Source of the DNA: Linyphia triangularis
Lineage: Eukaryota; Arthropoda; Arachnida; Araneae; Linyphiidae
NCBI GenBank assembly: GCA_963978545.1
Contig: OZ021730.1
Span: 620,001 to 684,000, forward strand
Length of the DNA: 64,000 bases
Reading direction: 5' to 3'
Shown: positions 1 to 10,900 of the stretch, one piece after another
Position numbering within the stretch: the stretch's first letter is position 1
Layout: every line of letters begins with the position of its first letter
Program-made: the position numbers and the translations under genes
Notes under the pieces: model-generated
Told to the model about the DNA's origin: nothing
What the model saw: the letters and a program-made list of their open reading frames with translations, nothing else
Database searches by the model: none

Positions 1-1292
1 TATTGCTAGGTCCAAAGGACTGAGACCATTTCGGTTTTTGACATTAACGTGGGAACCTCTTCTCAGCAAAATTTCAACTACGCTCGGATGACCTGTCTGA
101 TTTTGCACCGCTTTATGCAGTGGCGTGTCACCAAATTCATCTACTGAATCAACATCTATGCCACTGCTAATCAAGAATTTGACGAAAACTGCCGTACATC
201 CGTTAATGCACAGGGCACTGTGCAGAAGTGAGCCACCGCACTGGTTTTTGGCAGTGTTGACGTTCATATCCAGGTAATCGAGGAGAAATGTAAAGATACT
301 AACGTTGAAGTGTCCCAAAGCGTGGAAGAGTGGGCTTTGACCTGAAATGTTAGCACTGTGCAAATCTCCGCCGGCAATAAGCAACAATCTGATAACTTCC
401 AGTTCCGCATTCAGAGCAAGTGCTATAGACAGACTCGAATCGTCCGGAAGATCGGCTCTGGCTCCTAGGTAAAATTAAAATTACAACTTTAATTAAGGAA
501 AGTCTTAAATCTAAAATAATTCAAATAACAGAGTTAAATATATTTACTAGTTACCAATATTGGCAAACCTTTTATGAATATTTAAATGGAAATACTGCTA
601 TTTTAAATCTTAACAGAAGGTTATCTTACAATACTACCGCGTTAATGGAATTAACTTAAATTTCTAATCTATCCAAATGTACACGAAATGAAGTTTTGGA
701 TATGCAATTCAGAATCCTTTTATCTAATTTAAAAGTAATGAATAATTTTGTCATTTTCTTCTGTAAATGCAGATGGGACAAACTTAATCTCTGAAATCAG
801 TTCATAATTATTTTGACAAAAAGATTTTTGAAACAGTTAAATTACCTTTTAAGATGTAATGTAAGATGTAGGAATGGGATATGAGGAAGCAACAAAAAAT
901 TGACAATTCAGCGTACATGGAAATATTTCGGTCTAATAAAAGGCTCCCTTAAAAATTGTTGTAGAAAAGCGTTTACATATTAATTTATGTTTTTACATAC
1001 CTCCTTCTACCAATGTTCTGATCGTTTCAAGTCTGTTCCTGCAATGTAGGGCATTGATGAGAGGTGTTGGGCCGCCATGACAGAACTGGAAATTAGGATC
1101 TGCGCCATAATAGAGGAGAAGCTTGACGATGGCGATCGAGCATCTTCGGTCCGTCAGAACCCGAAGCAGGGGGGATTGACTGCCTTCTACTTCGTTGGCC
1201 GAAGAAGGGTCACGTTGCAGGATCAGTTGGATCTCACTCAAATCCCATTCTTCTTCGTACAATACACTGTGAACAGAAGTGTTTTCAGGCAT
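1..1292 (-). CDS. ankyrin-repeat protein gene, copy A (partial, two exons)
   Basis: Two coding exons are visible on the minus strand: exon 1 at 1292-1001 and exon 2 from 464 to the window edge at 1, where the gene is cut off. The exon 1 ATG (1292-1290) lies six bases after a T-tract/CAG acceptor. The donor reads GAG|GTATGT and the exon 2 acceptor reads ACCTAG|GAGCC, joining in phase 1 to give ...LVEG-GARADLP. The visible protein has ankyrin repeats with typical PLxxAL...IVxLLLxxGADPN patterns, so a protein-binding scaffold role is inferred. It is nearly identical to copy C at 29153-30950, differing for example by R for K in the ETIRTLVEG stretch. The 3' half lies outside the window. The function of the family is not recognised. 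Confidence 0.8.
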
Positions 1293-2232
1293 GATATCTG
1301 TAAAAAAAAAAAAAAAAATTAAAGCATTTTCAAAAGTTTGAATATTAAATTTTACTTTTGTAATCAAACGATTAAACTTAAGATTGGTTACGTTTCAATC
1401 TTAAGAGAAAAGTGCCTTTATTTTTTTGTCAAATTCTATATCGGTCGGAATATTGTTTCAAAACCAAAGGTATTTTCTTTAGGAATAGCAACAGCAATAT
1501 CAGCCCATTGGTAAAAATTTGAAGTTGAAAATAAAAGTATCTTTTAAGATTACTAAAGGTTAAAGATTAATATTTAGTTCATTAAAATTTTTTAAACTGT
1601 AAAAAAAAAAATCATATGACTTTCCCTTTAATATTTGTTTATGTGTTACCAATACTTCTGTATACTTGAAATTCATGCGTCTTACAACAAAATTTATGAA
1701 GATATTGCGACAGAAAGTATGCGGAAGCGTTGACACGGTCATACCGGCTATCTTTCGATCACCGGATACAAGCATTATGGGTCAAATACAGGAAAAAGCC
1801 AAACAAAAAATATACTTGCTGTTTATTTTACTAAGATACACGTCAGTAATTTAAAATGGGGTACATAAAATACAAGTTGAGGGACCAGGATAGACAATGA
1901 ACCCACCTAATTCTGTTACCAAGAAAATAGGTGGGTGGCAAGTGGTCTGACCTAAGCAATGAACGAAGCCACGCTTTAGAGCCCAACACCACTACCGAAA
2001 TCCGTGGAATTTATGATTGGGAGGGAAAAACAGCTGGACGATCCAGATACTGAGGTCTGGGAACAGCAAACCCTAAAGAGAAATGTAAACACAAATGCAA
2101 GTATAATATGAATAAATTTTTTACCAGTAATTTTGTTCAAGGTGAATCTGCAATAATCCGAGATCTATGGGTAGACAGCTCTGAGAGAGATCTGGTCGCT
2201 TCAGAGTCTAGAGTCGAACTGATGTAAAATCA
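1293..2232 (-). other. upstream leader and intron region of ankyrin copy A
   Basis: This non-coding stretch lies between the ankyrin start codon and the E1 insertion. In the sense of the gene it runs from an initiator-like CAGTTCGACTC (about 2225) through probable 5' UTR exons and introns. Candidate splice sites include ATTACTG|GTAAAA and CTCTTTAG|GGTTTG. A block containing CTGGATCGTCCAGCTG is shared with the leader of the unit at 19144. Copy C carries the same sequence, interrupted there by a solo LTR. Exon borders here are inferred only. Confidence 0.45.
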
Positions 2233-3932
2233 CTTTTTGACTTTGATGTGGGGTTGTACGAGGTACCTAGTGCCCGATGGGCGAAAAACCTCTTCATCTA
2301 AAATGGGCCGCAAGGCAGTTGAATTAGTCAAATCGAAAATGGGGCAGCATCAGCAGATATAGATGGTGGGGAAGTAACAGCAATGACAAGTCATTACATC
2401 CGCTTCTGGAAAGGAAATAATCTGAAATGAGCAGTGGCAGTCCGGCATCCAGCTATATGGGCTTGGGGCATCCCCCAATGGGGGAGCAGTATCCATCCAT
2501 GGGTGGAGCTTACTGGGAACTTGGAGTAGAGCATCTGGACGATGAAGGAGTCGAAGCGAATGAGCTCGAAGGGTATAGGGTTGGAATCAGGGGTTCAGGT
2601 TTAGAGATGTCAGTCAACATAACTCTAATGAGGTGACTGTTAGTATTCATAATGATCCTTCTAATGGCACTTCTGCGTTGCTCATCTGTGAGCTTGGGGT
2701 TGTTGGTTGCAAGTAAAATGCCTCTGAAACTGTCGTCATAGATCCGTTTGCATCTACTATCTTCAGTAGGTAGGAAGGCATCCACCCCTTTGTCGGACAT
2801 CACAATGGGGTCTGCTTTGCTCTCCGCAGATGGTAAACTAACATTAGTTTGGGTGAAGGCATCCATGCATACAGGGGCAGGGAGGGTACACACTTCCGAG
2901 AAAATCGCCATGTTGATGATCTCGTCAGTGCTCGTCTGTTGGTCAGTGTGATCAGAAATGGATTGGCATGCTGCCTCAGCATATGTCTTTTGGAGCTTCC
3001 TTATGATCAGAGGTCTTGGGACCATAGGCCTCAAAACAGGAGGAGAGGGAGTGGAAGGAATGGTCGCCTTTTTGACCTGGGTACTGTAAGGTGGAGGAAT
3101 GAGTCGCCTCCTAGCTGGACAAGTATGAGATGAGCTAGGGTGAGTTTGGCCGCAGTTGCAACAAAGTTTCGGCAGATGCTTAATCTGGCAGTCCCTACTC
3201 AAATGATTTTGCCCACAGTGGCGACATCTGGATTGAAGATGGCAAGATGCAGCAAGGTGGGCACCCCAATGCTGACACTTGTAGCATTGTTGGGGTCCTC
3301 TCGCCTTCCTGCCTCTGAGACGTTCAATAGAAACTTTAGAAAAAAGCAAACTCTTCCATGTGAGAATGCTATCAATATTGAAGGAGTTAGGGAACTCGAG
3401 GATGAAGAGGGGCATTTTCAGCCCTGACCTTCTCTTCATTTGGGAGATATTTGAGGGAGGGAAATCAGGCTTTTTCCAATCAAGAAACTCCGCAATATCA
3501 AAGATAGAGGTTCGATTTGCTAACCCACGAACGACAACTTTAAAGGAGTTGTTCGGTCTAGTTCGAGGGGGCAATTCAACAGGAACAGGTGCAACAGAAA
3601 TGTCGATATCGTTCACTACATCAGGAACATTAGATTCAATCACTGGAATTGAGTCATCGACACCCTGAGCATTAAGCCGCTCGTCCATAAGTATGGGAAC
3701 ATCTTCCGCAGGTACAGGAGCATCAGGTAACCGCTCATCCTTCAACAAGGGTACTTCAACTACAACAGGATCAGGAGCTAAGTCAACGACAACAGGGACA
3801 GGTCCCTGTGTCTTGACAAGCTTAGGAGGCATCTTTTTTCGGGCCATAGAAAACAAGAGCGGTCAGGAACAGGTCCGTTAAGCTCAGAACTCTAAGTCTG
3901 AATCAATCTCGATGATCGATCTGATCGAAATC
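2233..3932 (-). mobile_element. E1, gag-only half-LINE with 12-bp target duplication
   Basis: A 1700-bp insertion is present in copy A and absent from the equivalent position of copy C (around 33480). It is bounded by a perfect 12-bp direct repeat, GATGTAAAATCA, at 2221-2232 and 3933-3944. Its 5' end (at 3932) has a leader resembling that of E3 (shared core CGGACCTGTT), followed by one ORF encoding a zinc-knuckle gag protein. Only about 280 bp follow the ORF and no endonuclease or reverse transcriptase is present. It therefore resembles an ORF1-only derivative that must use another element's machinery. No poly-A tail is obvious. The insertion point lies at the start site of the ankyrin promoter. 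Confidence 0.8.
2510..3847 (-). CDS. E1 ORF1, gag-like CCHC zinc-knuckle protein
   Basis: A 445-aa open frame starts with MARKKM at 3847. A Met three codons upstream exists, but the MARKK start matches the MVRRK start of the homologous E3 protein. The N-terminal third is acidic and proline/valine rich. An RRM-like or PRE_C2HC-like segment follows (FKVVVRGLANRTSIFDIAEFL). A zinc-knuckle cluster then reads CYKCQHWGAHLAASC, CRHCGQNHLSRDC and CCNCGQTHPSSSHTC. Such ORF1 proteins bind element RNA to form the ribonucleoprotein. All knuckle cysteines look present. The frame is uninterrupted, so the copy is young or was retained. No ORF2 follows. Confidence 0.8.
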   Translation of the reverse strand: MARKKMPPKLVKTQGPVPVVVDLAPDPVVVEVPLLKDERLPDAPVPAEDVPILMDERLNAQGVDDSIPVIESNVPDVVNDIDISVAPVPVELPPRTRPNNSFKVVVRGLANRTSIFDIAEFLDWKKPDFPPSNISQMKRRSGLKMPLFILEFPNSFNIDSILTWKSLLFSKVSIERLRGRKARGPQQCYKCQHWGAHLAASCHLQSRCRHCGQNHLSRDCQIKHLPKLCCNCGQTHPSSSHTCPARRRLIPPPYSTQVKKATIPSTPSPPVLRPMVPRPLIIRKLQKTYAEAACQSISDHTDQQTSTDEIINMAIFSEVCTLPAPVCMDAFTQTNVSLPSAESKADPIVMSDKGVDAFLPTEDSRCKRIYDDSFRGILLATNNPKLTDEQRRSAIRRIIMNTNSHLIRVMLTDISKPEPLIPTLYPSSSFASTPSSSRCSTPSSQ

Positions 3933-3944
3933 GATGTAAAATCA

Positions 3945-4010
3945 GGTGGAAATGCAACCTTTTATAGGTACAGTTGCAGAATGAAAGGTGGACCAATGGC
4001 GACACGGCAA
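3945..4010 (-). promoter_or_regulatory. TATA promoter of ankyrin copy A (displaced by E1)
   Basis: On the minus strand CCTATAAAAGG (3968-3958) sits in a block with an upstream CCATTGGTCC motif. In copy C the same box (33511-33501) lies 34 bp before an initiator-like CAGTTC. In copy A, E1 has inserted between the box and the leader, so transcripts from here should now start into E1. A similar block in inverted orientation lies at 4715-4790. Confidence 0.6.
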
Positions 4011-4714
4011 AACCGAGCAGAGGAAACTGGTAGGGTCAGCTTGCTATTAAATTACTTTAAACGATTAACTCAGACATGGCACAGCTTCTAAGCAAAAGAA
4101 ATGAACTTCAAGAAAAAGCGACGAGAACTGAGAAAAAACATCACATTTTCAAAAAATTGCAGAAGTTGAACAATTTTAAAATTGATCGTTAGTCTGTCCC
4201 TGCTTCTCAGCACTAATGCTTCATTTTTTCAAATGCAATACCTGTCAAAGTATTGTTTTAGAACATATGAAATTTTAAACCAGGCATTACAAGAGTAACA
4301 CCAACTCATTAATGAAATTTGAAGGAAAAATAAAAGAAAGTTTTTTTTTATTCCAATTTGAAAAGAATTTTATGCTTCCTCATTAATATTTTAAATTAAT
4401 AATCTGAAGAAAACACCACATTAATTTTGCTTTAAATTTTGTAAATGAGCGCTATTATTCCAACCCTTGTATTTTTCAACTTCAACACAAAATTGCTTGA
4501 TTTAATAGTTTCTCTAACGGCCCTTTTAAAGACCCAAAAATAACACACGACTGGTCCGTTTACACGCTATCATTTTAATTCCAGTTCAGTTTTATGCCCT
4601 AATGCAATACTTTCTTCGGAACATTACATGATACAAATATAACGATATATGTGTCGATGACAATATTTCGATTTTTTTTTTTTTGGAGCAAAATTACACT
4701 AGTTATTTCCTAAG
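4011..4714. other. intergenic DNA between divergent promoters
   Basis: About 700 bp of AT-rich DNA without a convincing ORF. The first part (to 4293) is the same as 33550-33834 next to copy C. The rest is not repeated elsewhere in the window. I see no further structure beyond homopolymer A and T runs. Confidence 0.5.
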
Positions 4715-4796
4715 CTCCTCCCTCCTGCTTTGCAATTGGACCACCTCACTCTCCGCAACCATACCTATAAAAGGTTGCATTTTTCCAGTCTTCGCA
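4715..4796 (+). promoter_or_regulatory. inverted copy of the TATA promoter with start-site motif
   Basis: CAATTGGACC, then CCTATAAAAGG (4764-4774), then AGTCTTCGCA (4787-4796). The block is an imperfect inverted copy of 3945-4010, preserving the ATTGG motif, the TATA box and the following TTGCATTT. The first T of the TATA box is 21 bp before the A of AGTC. The AGTCTTCGCA is the left target duplication of E2 and continues, after E2 and E3, as AGTCTTCGCATTCTCAG at 7623. Confidence 0.55.
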
Positions 4797-6066
4797 GGCC
4801 GGGGTCCCCCAGGGGAGTATCCTGGGTCCCACTTTATATAACATCTATACATCCGACTTCCCTTCCTTTAAGGACGACCGCAATTGTTTAACTGCTTTCT
4901 ATGCAGATGACACGGCCATTGTCTCCAAATCACTCAACTCTCAAACCGCACTTAAAAATCTGCAAAACAAAATTCCCACCATTGAAGCCTGGTGCTCCAA
5001 ATGGAAGATTAGTATTAATGCTGGCAAATCACAAGTTTTATGCACAGTTACTAAAAACAATAAAAAAAACAAAATTACTGGCAATGAGATCACACTTTTT
5101 AATGAAAAAATCCCCATTGTTAAAAAGGCCAAATATTTGGGTGTCACCATAAATACAAAACTTACATGGTCAGACCACATAACTAATGTGACCAAAAACG
5201 CATTTGGAGTTGCCAGAAAACTCGCCCCACTTATTGGTAGGAACTCCACACTACCCCTCAATCACAAAAGGAGACTATCTCAGTGCAATAAGACCAATAT
5301 TCACTTATGCTTCCCCTGCATGGGCCACCTGCACAGCCAGAGATTTACATAGACTCCAGGTTATCCAAAATAAGATTCTTCGAAACATGGTAGACGCTAG
5401 TAGATATGTAAGGAATGACCTTATTCACAGGGATATGAAAATCAACACCATCGAACAACACCTAGCTGAGTTAAATATCTCCTTTTACAAAAAAGCGACT
5501 AAACCTAATTCTATAATCAATGAATGCCTGGACTATGAAATTTCTCAGAACGACACACGTAACAGACCATACGCTGCTTTTGTGCTATCTGACGCTCTAA
5601 TGACCACAAGATTTAATAAGTAATTTATTGATCTTACTTACTGTAAACACAAATTCTCTTACAATCAGACTTTTGTATATAGAAACGCAGGTTTCATGTA
5701 ATTAGACCATATTTAACCAATTTATTATTCTTATTATTACCTTTGACGAAGTAAAATCTCAGGAATTTTACGATTTATTTTTGTACCTAAAAGCGTGAGC
5801 TTTTGTATATAGTTTGACGATGTTAAAATCTCAGGATATTTAACGAATTATTTTTGTAATAAAAAGCGTGAGCTTTTGTATATAGTTACGTATTTAACCA
5901 ACTTTTCTTTTTTTTTAATTATTTCGTATTGTCCCGTCCGTCCCTCACTGTAACTTTTCATGCAATTTATATTTTATATTTTATGACGATCGCCCTTCGG
6001 GCGCTATTAAGACCAGTGGTAAAGTGCCTCCGGGCTGTAGCCACTTAAAATCATCATCAAAGAAAA
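4797..6066 (+). mobile_element. E2, 5'-truncated Jockey-like LINE
   Basis: The element starts abruptly within the reverse transcriptase motif GVPQGSILGP and runs through the RT C-terminus and a 3' UTR to an A-rich tail. The flanking direct repeat is AGTCTTCGCA (4787-4796 and 6067-6076). The 3' UTR carries two imperfect copies (about 5748-5815 and 5816-5885) of a segment containing AAAGCGTGAGCTTTTGTATA. Coding similarity to J1 (24285-27004) is clear by eye. The right flank is immediately the left target duplication of E3, so the two elements entered the same site one after the other. Confidence 0.75.
4798..5623 (+). pseudogene. E2 reverse transcriptase C-terminal fragment
   Basis: The reading frame opens with AGVPQGSILGP, reaches the catalytic box AFYADDTAI and then KYLGVTINTKLTW, all typical of Jockey-group LINE reverse transcriptases. 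The frame shifts once near 5260. It resumes in another frame as RPIFTYASPAWAT and continues to a stop at 5623. The endonuclease domain and the N-terminal half of RT are missing because of 5' truncation. It cannot encode an active enzyme. Confidence 0.75.
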
Positions 6067-6079
6067 AGTCTTCGCATTC

Positions 6080-7620
6080 CCAATCAAATCATGATCAGAA
6101 TCACGAGCTAGTCGGACCTGTTACCGATCGTTCTTCATCATTCCCATTTGTTGGTTTTTACTGACGTTTCTGAAATGGTGAGGCGCAAAGCTATCAAACC
6201 TAAGCCTGCATCTGCTAAGGCAGTTTGCCATGTTCCTGTTGTAGTTCCCACTAAGGTGGATGAGCCGATTGATGTTTCCTTTGCTAGTACCCCTGTAGTA
6301 CCCATTAATATGGATGAGCGGATAGCTGTTGTTCCAGTGCCGGGTACCAATGAAGTACCCATTAATTTGGAGGAGCGGCTTGATGACATTTCTATCCCTG
6401 AGATTCCAGTGCTTAACTCCCCTGTTATAGTTAACACTGCTGCTGATTCAGGTGAAGCTGAATCGCCCAGATTCATTCTTAATCTCCCCAATGCTATCCA
6501 GTATGATGAGGCAAATCTGGCCAACATTTCTGGCGCCAAATCTACTGATATCTCTTTCCCTCTTAGCCCACCTCGCTCCTTCAAAGTTGTTGTTCGAGGT
6601 TTAAATATCAAATCCTCTATTTTGGACATAGCCGACTGGCTGGTCTGGAAGAAACCAGAGTTTTCCCCCATTCAGATGAAACGCCGTAATGGGCATAAGA
6701 TGCCCCTTTTTATTTTGGAGTTCCCTTTCACTGAAAATCAATCTGACATTTTATCCTGGCGTACCATGTTATACACCAAAGTCAGAATTGAACCCCTCAT
6801 AGGCAGGAAGGCGAGCGGACCCCAACAATGCTACAAGTGTCAGCATTGGGGTGCCCACCTTGCTGCTGAATGTACCTCTCCCATCAGATGCCGACACTGC
6901 TCTCTTGATCACAGTAGTCGTGCATGCCCAGTCAAAAATGGCCCAAAGCTTTTCTGCAACTGTGGCCAAAATCATGCAAGCTCTTCTCTCTCCTGTCCGA
7001 CTCGTAGAGCTTTATTTACCAACCCTCAGACGGTCACCAAGGCTACCAAACCTCCCCCTCTAAATTCTGACTGTACCAGATTTGTTCCTCGTCCCCTGAT
7101 TATCAAAAGTATAACTAAGACCTATGCAAATGCTGTCTGTCAAACAATTGAAACCACAGTCAACAAGGCGACTGAATCAGTTGTTCTGACCCCCATTCAG
7201 ACTTCCTCTAAAGATTCTCAAGCAGGCTCTGGTCTTGAATCTTGCCAACTCAATGATAAATGCTACGTTGCATTTTTATTCACTCACGGTTTCATTATGG
7301 ATGAGTTTTCCGACCTTCAAGATTGTTACGACTGGACCGAGGATAATGCATCCTTCTTTTTACCAGTTATACAATTTATCAGGGATTTCCCACCAGTTTG
7401 GACTCCACTGCCCTGTGCTTAGTTTAGCTCCTCCCACGTGCCTTTTCCTCGCTTTCTATTGGAAGGTGATCCAAGCCAGCTCCTGTACCAAGTGTGGTGT
7501 CATGTTTTGCTTTTATTGTATGCCAGTTCCGATATTTCGTCCTTCAATTTATCCCACCCTTCATATCAGAGAGTATAGCATCTTCGGATCAGCACTCCGT
7601 TAATTGTAATATTAAAAAGT
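6080..7620 (+). mobile_element. E3, gag-only half-LINE with target duplication
   Basis: A 1541-bp element flanked by AAAGTCTTCGCATTC at 6065-6079 and 7621-7635. It has a 95-bp leader related to that of E1 (shared GGACCTGTT core), one zinc-knuckle ORF and about 200 bp of 3' sequence ending AATATTAAAAAGTAA. No endonuclease or reverse transcriptase is present. The 3' part differs from that of E1, so the two are related but distinct ORF1-only derivatives. Confidence 0.75.
6175..7422 (+). CDS. E3 ORF1, gag-like CCHC zinc-knuckle protein
   Basis: A 415-aa frame from MVRRKAIK; an upstream in-frame Met at 6148 is less likely because E1 starts at the matching residue. The order is an acidic, valine-rich N-terminus with repeated P-IN-ER(L) phrases, an RRM/PRE_C2HC-like segment (FKVVVRGLNIKSSILDIADWL), then knuckles CYKCQHWGAHLAAEC, CRHCSLDHSSRAC and CNCGQNHASSSLSC. 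The last 60 residues do not resemble E1 and may follow an internal deletion. Predicted role: RNA binding in a LINE ribonucleoprotein. Confidence 0.75.
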   Translation: MVRRKAIKPKPASAKAVCHVPVVVPTKVDEPIDVSFASTPVVPINMDERIAVVPVPGTNEVPINLEERLDDISIPEIPVLNSPVIVNTAADSGEAESPRFILNLPNAIQYDEANLANISGAKSTDISFPLSPPRSFKVVVRGLNIKSSILDIADWLVWKKPEFSPIQMKRRNGHKMPLFILEFPFTENQSDILSWRTMLYTKVRIEPLIGRKASGPQQCYKCQHWGAHLAAECTSPIRCRHCSLDHSSRACPVKNGPKLFCNCGQNHASSSLSCPTRRALFTNPQTVTKATKPPPLNSDCTRFVPRPLIIKSITKTYANAVCQTIETTVNKATESVVLTPIQTSSKDSQAGSGLESCQLNDKCYVAFLFTHGFIMDEFSDLQDCYDWTEDNASFFLPVIQFIRDFPPVWTPLPCA

Positions 7621-7743
7621 AAAGTCTTCGCATTCTCAGATTTAGAGCTCTGAGAGTAAGACCTGACTCTCGCCTCTTTCTTGGCGCTTTTTGACTGGGT
7701 TTCTAACCCTATATGCGGGCTGGTTCACCAAGTGGTTGCAAGG
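7621..7743 (+). promoter_or_regulatory. transcribed-leader fragment beginning at the AGTCTTCGCATTC site
   Basis: AGTCTTCGCATTC followed by TCAGATTTAGAGCTCTGAG and about 100 bp ending AAGTGGTTGCAAGG, where LA1 is inserted. A near-identical block is at 27645-27764, where LA1 is absent. It resembles the leaders of E1, E3 and the 19144 unit. Read as the start of a plus-strand transcript driven from the TATA box at 4764. Confidence 0.45.
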
Positions 7744-7776
7744 TTGTTGTTGTTTTGTTGTTTATTGAGGTTTTAT

Positions 7777-7809
7777 GGCGCAAAGGCAACACAAGGGCCA
7801 TGCTGCGCC
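7777..7809 (-). other. LA1 3'-end hairpin
   Basis: GGCGCA (7777-7782) pairs with TGCGCC (7804-7809) around a 21-nt loop, close to the element's 3' end. The same hairpin occurs in LA2 (33863-33895), LA3 (35353-35385) and LB1 (52529-52561), and as GGCACA/TGTGCC in LB2. A likely reverse-transcriptase recognition structure, by analogy with other LINEs. Confidence 0.6.
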
Positions 7810-7957
7810 AAAACAAAAGTTAAAAGAAAAACTATGATGAAAGATGAATTATAAATATGATGAGAGGTGACATAATATAATTTAAGAATGTTAAAAACAC
7901 ATTTCTAAAATGATGAAGATGTTAATAAAACTTTTAAAAATGGAAATGTTTAAAAAA

Positions 7958-10900
7958 CTAGATGTGATTTAAAAACCCGATTGATCTTAAAAAAGCAAAA
8001 AGATTTGGATGGGGAGTTTCCCCTATCAAATCCTGAAGACTTAAACTAGTACTCTTAAAAAACCTAAGACGATGCGTCTGAAACTTAGGACAAGAAATAA
8101 AAATATGAGCTACAGTAAGATCGCAACGACAAATATCGCAAACAGGTGGATTTTCTCCCAGCAATAGATGTCGATGCGTCAATCGGGTGTGACCAATGCG
8201 CAGACGAGTCAGTTTGACATCTGTCCGACGCATTGGATTAACTGGCCATTTAAGAAGATGATTTTTGATAAAATGAAGTTTGTTATTAACCTGCAAATCC
8301 CATGTTTCTTGACGTAAGGATACTATGAACTTTTGAATTGCAGTCTTAATATCTTGGTAGGGAACTGGCTGCTGCAGCGGAATTGAAGCCGCTTTAGCAG
8401 CAGAATAGGCCAATTCATTTCCTGAAATTCCCCTGTGACTAGGTACCCAGCAGAACAAAATAGTAAACCCTTTCCTCTCAAGTGTGTGTAACTTTGACAA
8501 AATGTCAAAGGCAAGTGGATGGCTATTGTTCTTAAATTGCTCAAGACTTGACAAGGAGCTTAAACTGTCAGTATACACACAAAATTTGCGATTGTGGCAG
8601 AGTGAGATGTGCAGCAGTGCACAAGAAATTGCTGTTATCTCAGAAGTGAAAACCAAGCAGGATTTATGAAGTGTAAAAGCGACTGTGCATGTGTAAGACA
8701 CAGTACCACAGCCAACACGTTCACCTCCTTTGGATCCATCAGTAAATACTGCTTCATAGTCAGCATACTGAGAGCGGTGATCATAAAAGATTTGTTGCAT
8801 AATTTCTGGGGCAGTGTCTGCCTTGCAATACATCGCAAATGGATTGAGAAAGTGGAAAGATGGAATATTCCACGGTGGAAAGGATTGAGTGGTAAATGTT
8901 TGGGTAACTACGTCACTTAGAGCTGCATCCAACAAGATGGATTTCGCTCTTTCAGAAAATGGTCGGATGTTAGATGGACGAGCATCATATAACCTACCAA
9001 GGAAGGCATCAAGTCTCAACTTACGTAAAGGGTGAAAAGGATCAGACATAATTCTACAGTAGTAGTTGGCGCTTAATTTTTTCCGTCTCAAGTCAAGTGG
9101 AAGTAGACTACACTCTGTCAACAGACTTTCAATGGGTGAAGTGCGAAATGCACCTGAACAAATACGGGCAGCAGTGTGATGGACAGTATCCAATCTTCGT
9201 AGAAGGGATACTCCTGCAGACCCATACGCAACGCATCCGTAGTCAATACGGGATAAGATAACCGAATTGTAAATACGCAGCAAAGAAGTGCGATCAGCAC
9301 CCCAAGATGTATTTGAGAGTACTTTGAGGATATTAAGCGATTTATCGCACTTCTTGCGCAAGTATACAATATGTGGGAGTAAATTTAACTTGTTGTCGAA
9401 GATGACTCCCAAGTATCTTATCTGATTCACAACTGGGATGGGAGAATTGCGTATGTGGATTTCAGGGTCAGGGTGAAGACCCCTCCTCCTACAGAAGTGG
9501 ATGCAACTGCTTTTAGATGGTGACAGTTTATGGCCGTTTTGTTCACACCATTCTACAAGTCTGTTAACAGCAGTTTGTAACTGACGTTCAATTAAGCGCA
9601 TGTTTGATCCTTGGCACGAGATTTGCAAGTCATCAACATACAAAGTTCCATGAACAAAGGGTGAAAGGACATGAAGGATGTTTCTGATATGAAGATTAAA
9701 AAGGGTGACACTTAAAACACACCCTTGAGGAACTCCCTCAGATTGGTTAAAATAATTTGAAAATGAAGCTCCAATGCGAACTCTAAAAACACGAGATGAT
9801 AAAAAATTTTGAATAAAAAGGGGCAGATTACCCCTAAAACCAAAATTAAATAGAGTTTGCAGGATACCATATCGCCACGTATGATCATACGCCTTCTCAA
9901 TGTCGAAAAAGATTGAAACTAGATGATTCCTCTGCACAAAGGCATTACGAACATCTGTTTCTAGTTTCACGATGTTATCAAGAGTGGACCGCCCTCGTCG
10001 GAATCCACTCTGGAAAGGTGAAATACATCCATCTTTTTCCAACATGTAAGAGAGTCGGGCGTTTACAATACGTTCAAAGGTCTTACAGAGGCAGCTCGTT
10101 AATGCTATCGGTCGATAGTTCAGAGGATCCTTGGGATCCTTTCCAGGTTTCAGAATGGGGATTACAGTAGCTTCCCGCCACAAAGTAGGAAAGATGTTCT
10201 CCTTCCAGATTCTATTAAAGAGAAAAAGGGTGTTAAAAAGAGAATCTGGACTTAAATGGCGGAGCATTTGGTAACTGATCCCATCTGGACCTGGACTGGT
10301 GTTATGTGCTTTAGATAAAGCACTCTTCAATTCGTACATCTTAAGGTCACAGTTGTAGGAATATTCAATATTGCTTTTGAAATTAATTCCAGTCCGTTCA
10401 GCTCGATTCTTAGTCACAAGAAAAGCAGGACTATAAGAATCGGAACTGGATATACTTTCAAAAGTTTCACCTATAAGGTTAGCAATATCTTCAGGGGAAG
10501 AGAACACAGCAGCTCCGGTTTGAAGTATCGGACAAGAATATTCCGGATACAAACCGTTGGCTGCTCTAACCTTCTTCCACAACTGATTGCTTGATGTTTT
10601 GGATGTAATTGAAGATACATAACTTATCCAAGAGTCCTTCTGACTCTGACGTCTAACTCTACGAGCAAATGCCTTAGCCTTTTTAAAGGCGATAAGGTTT
10701 CCTGTAGTTGGGTATCTGCGGAAGATACCCCATAGCTTCTTTTGTTTCTTGTATGCAGACTGACAGTCTGCATTCCAGTATGATTTACAGTGCCGCAGTG
10801 TTCTAGGTGAAGTCTTAGGAATGGAGGAGTCAGCAGCATTTAAAATTGCTTCAGTGACATTTTGGACAGCAGTATCAACATCCTCACTGTCCACCATTGT

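Noticed and set aside
1..1292. Ankyrin gene as a latrotoxin-type spider toxin
   Set aside because: Ankyrin repeats alone are not diagnostic. The protein is only 420 aa, has no signal peptide, and lacks the large N-terminal region expected of that family.
2748..3881. Plus-strand open frames opposite E1 ORF1, and similar antisense frames in LA and LB
   Set aside because: Shadows of the real minus-strand ORFs. Codon pattern and motifs support only the sense frame.
3933..4790. Inverted TATA blocks as terminal inverted repeats of a DNA transposon
   Set aside because: No target duplication or transposase, and the blocks function better as divergent promoters next to leaders.
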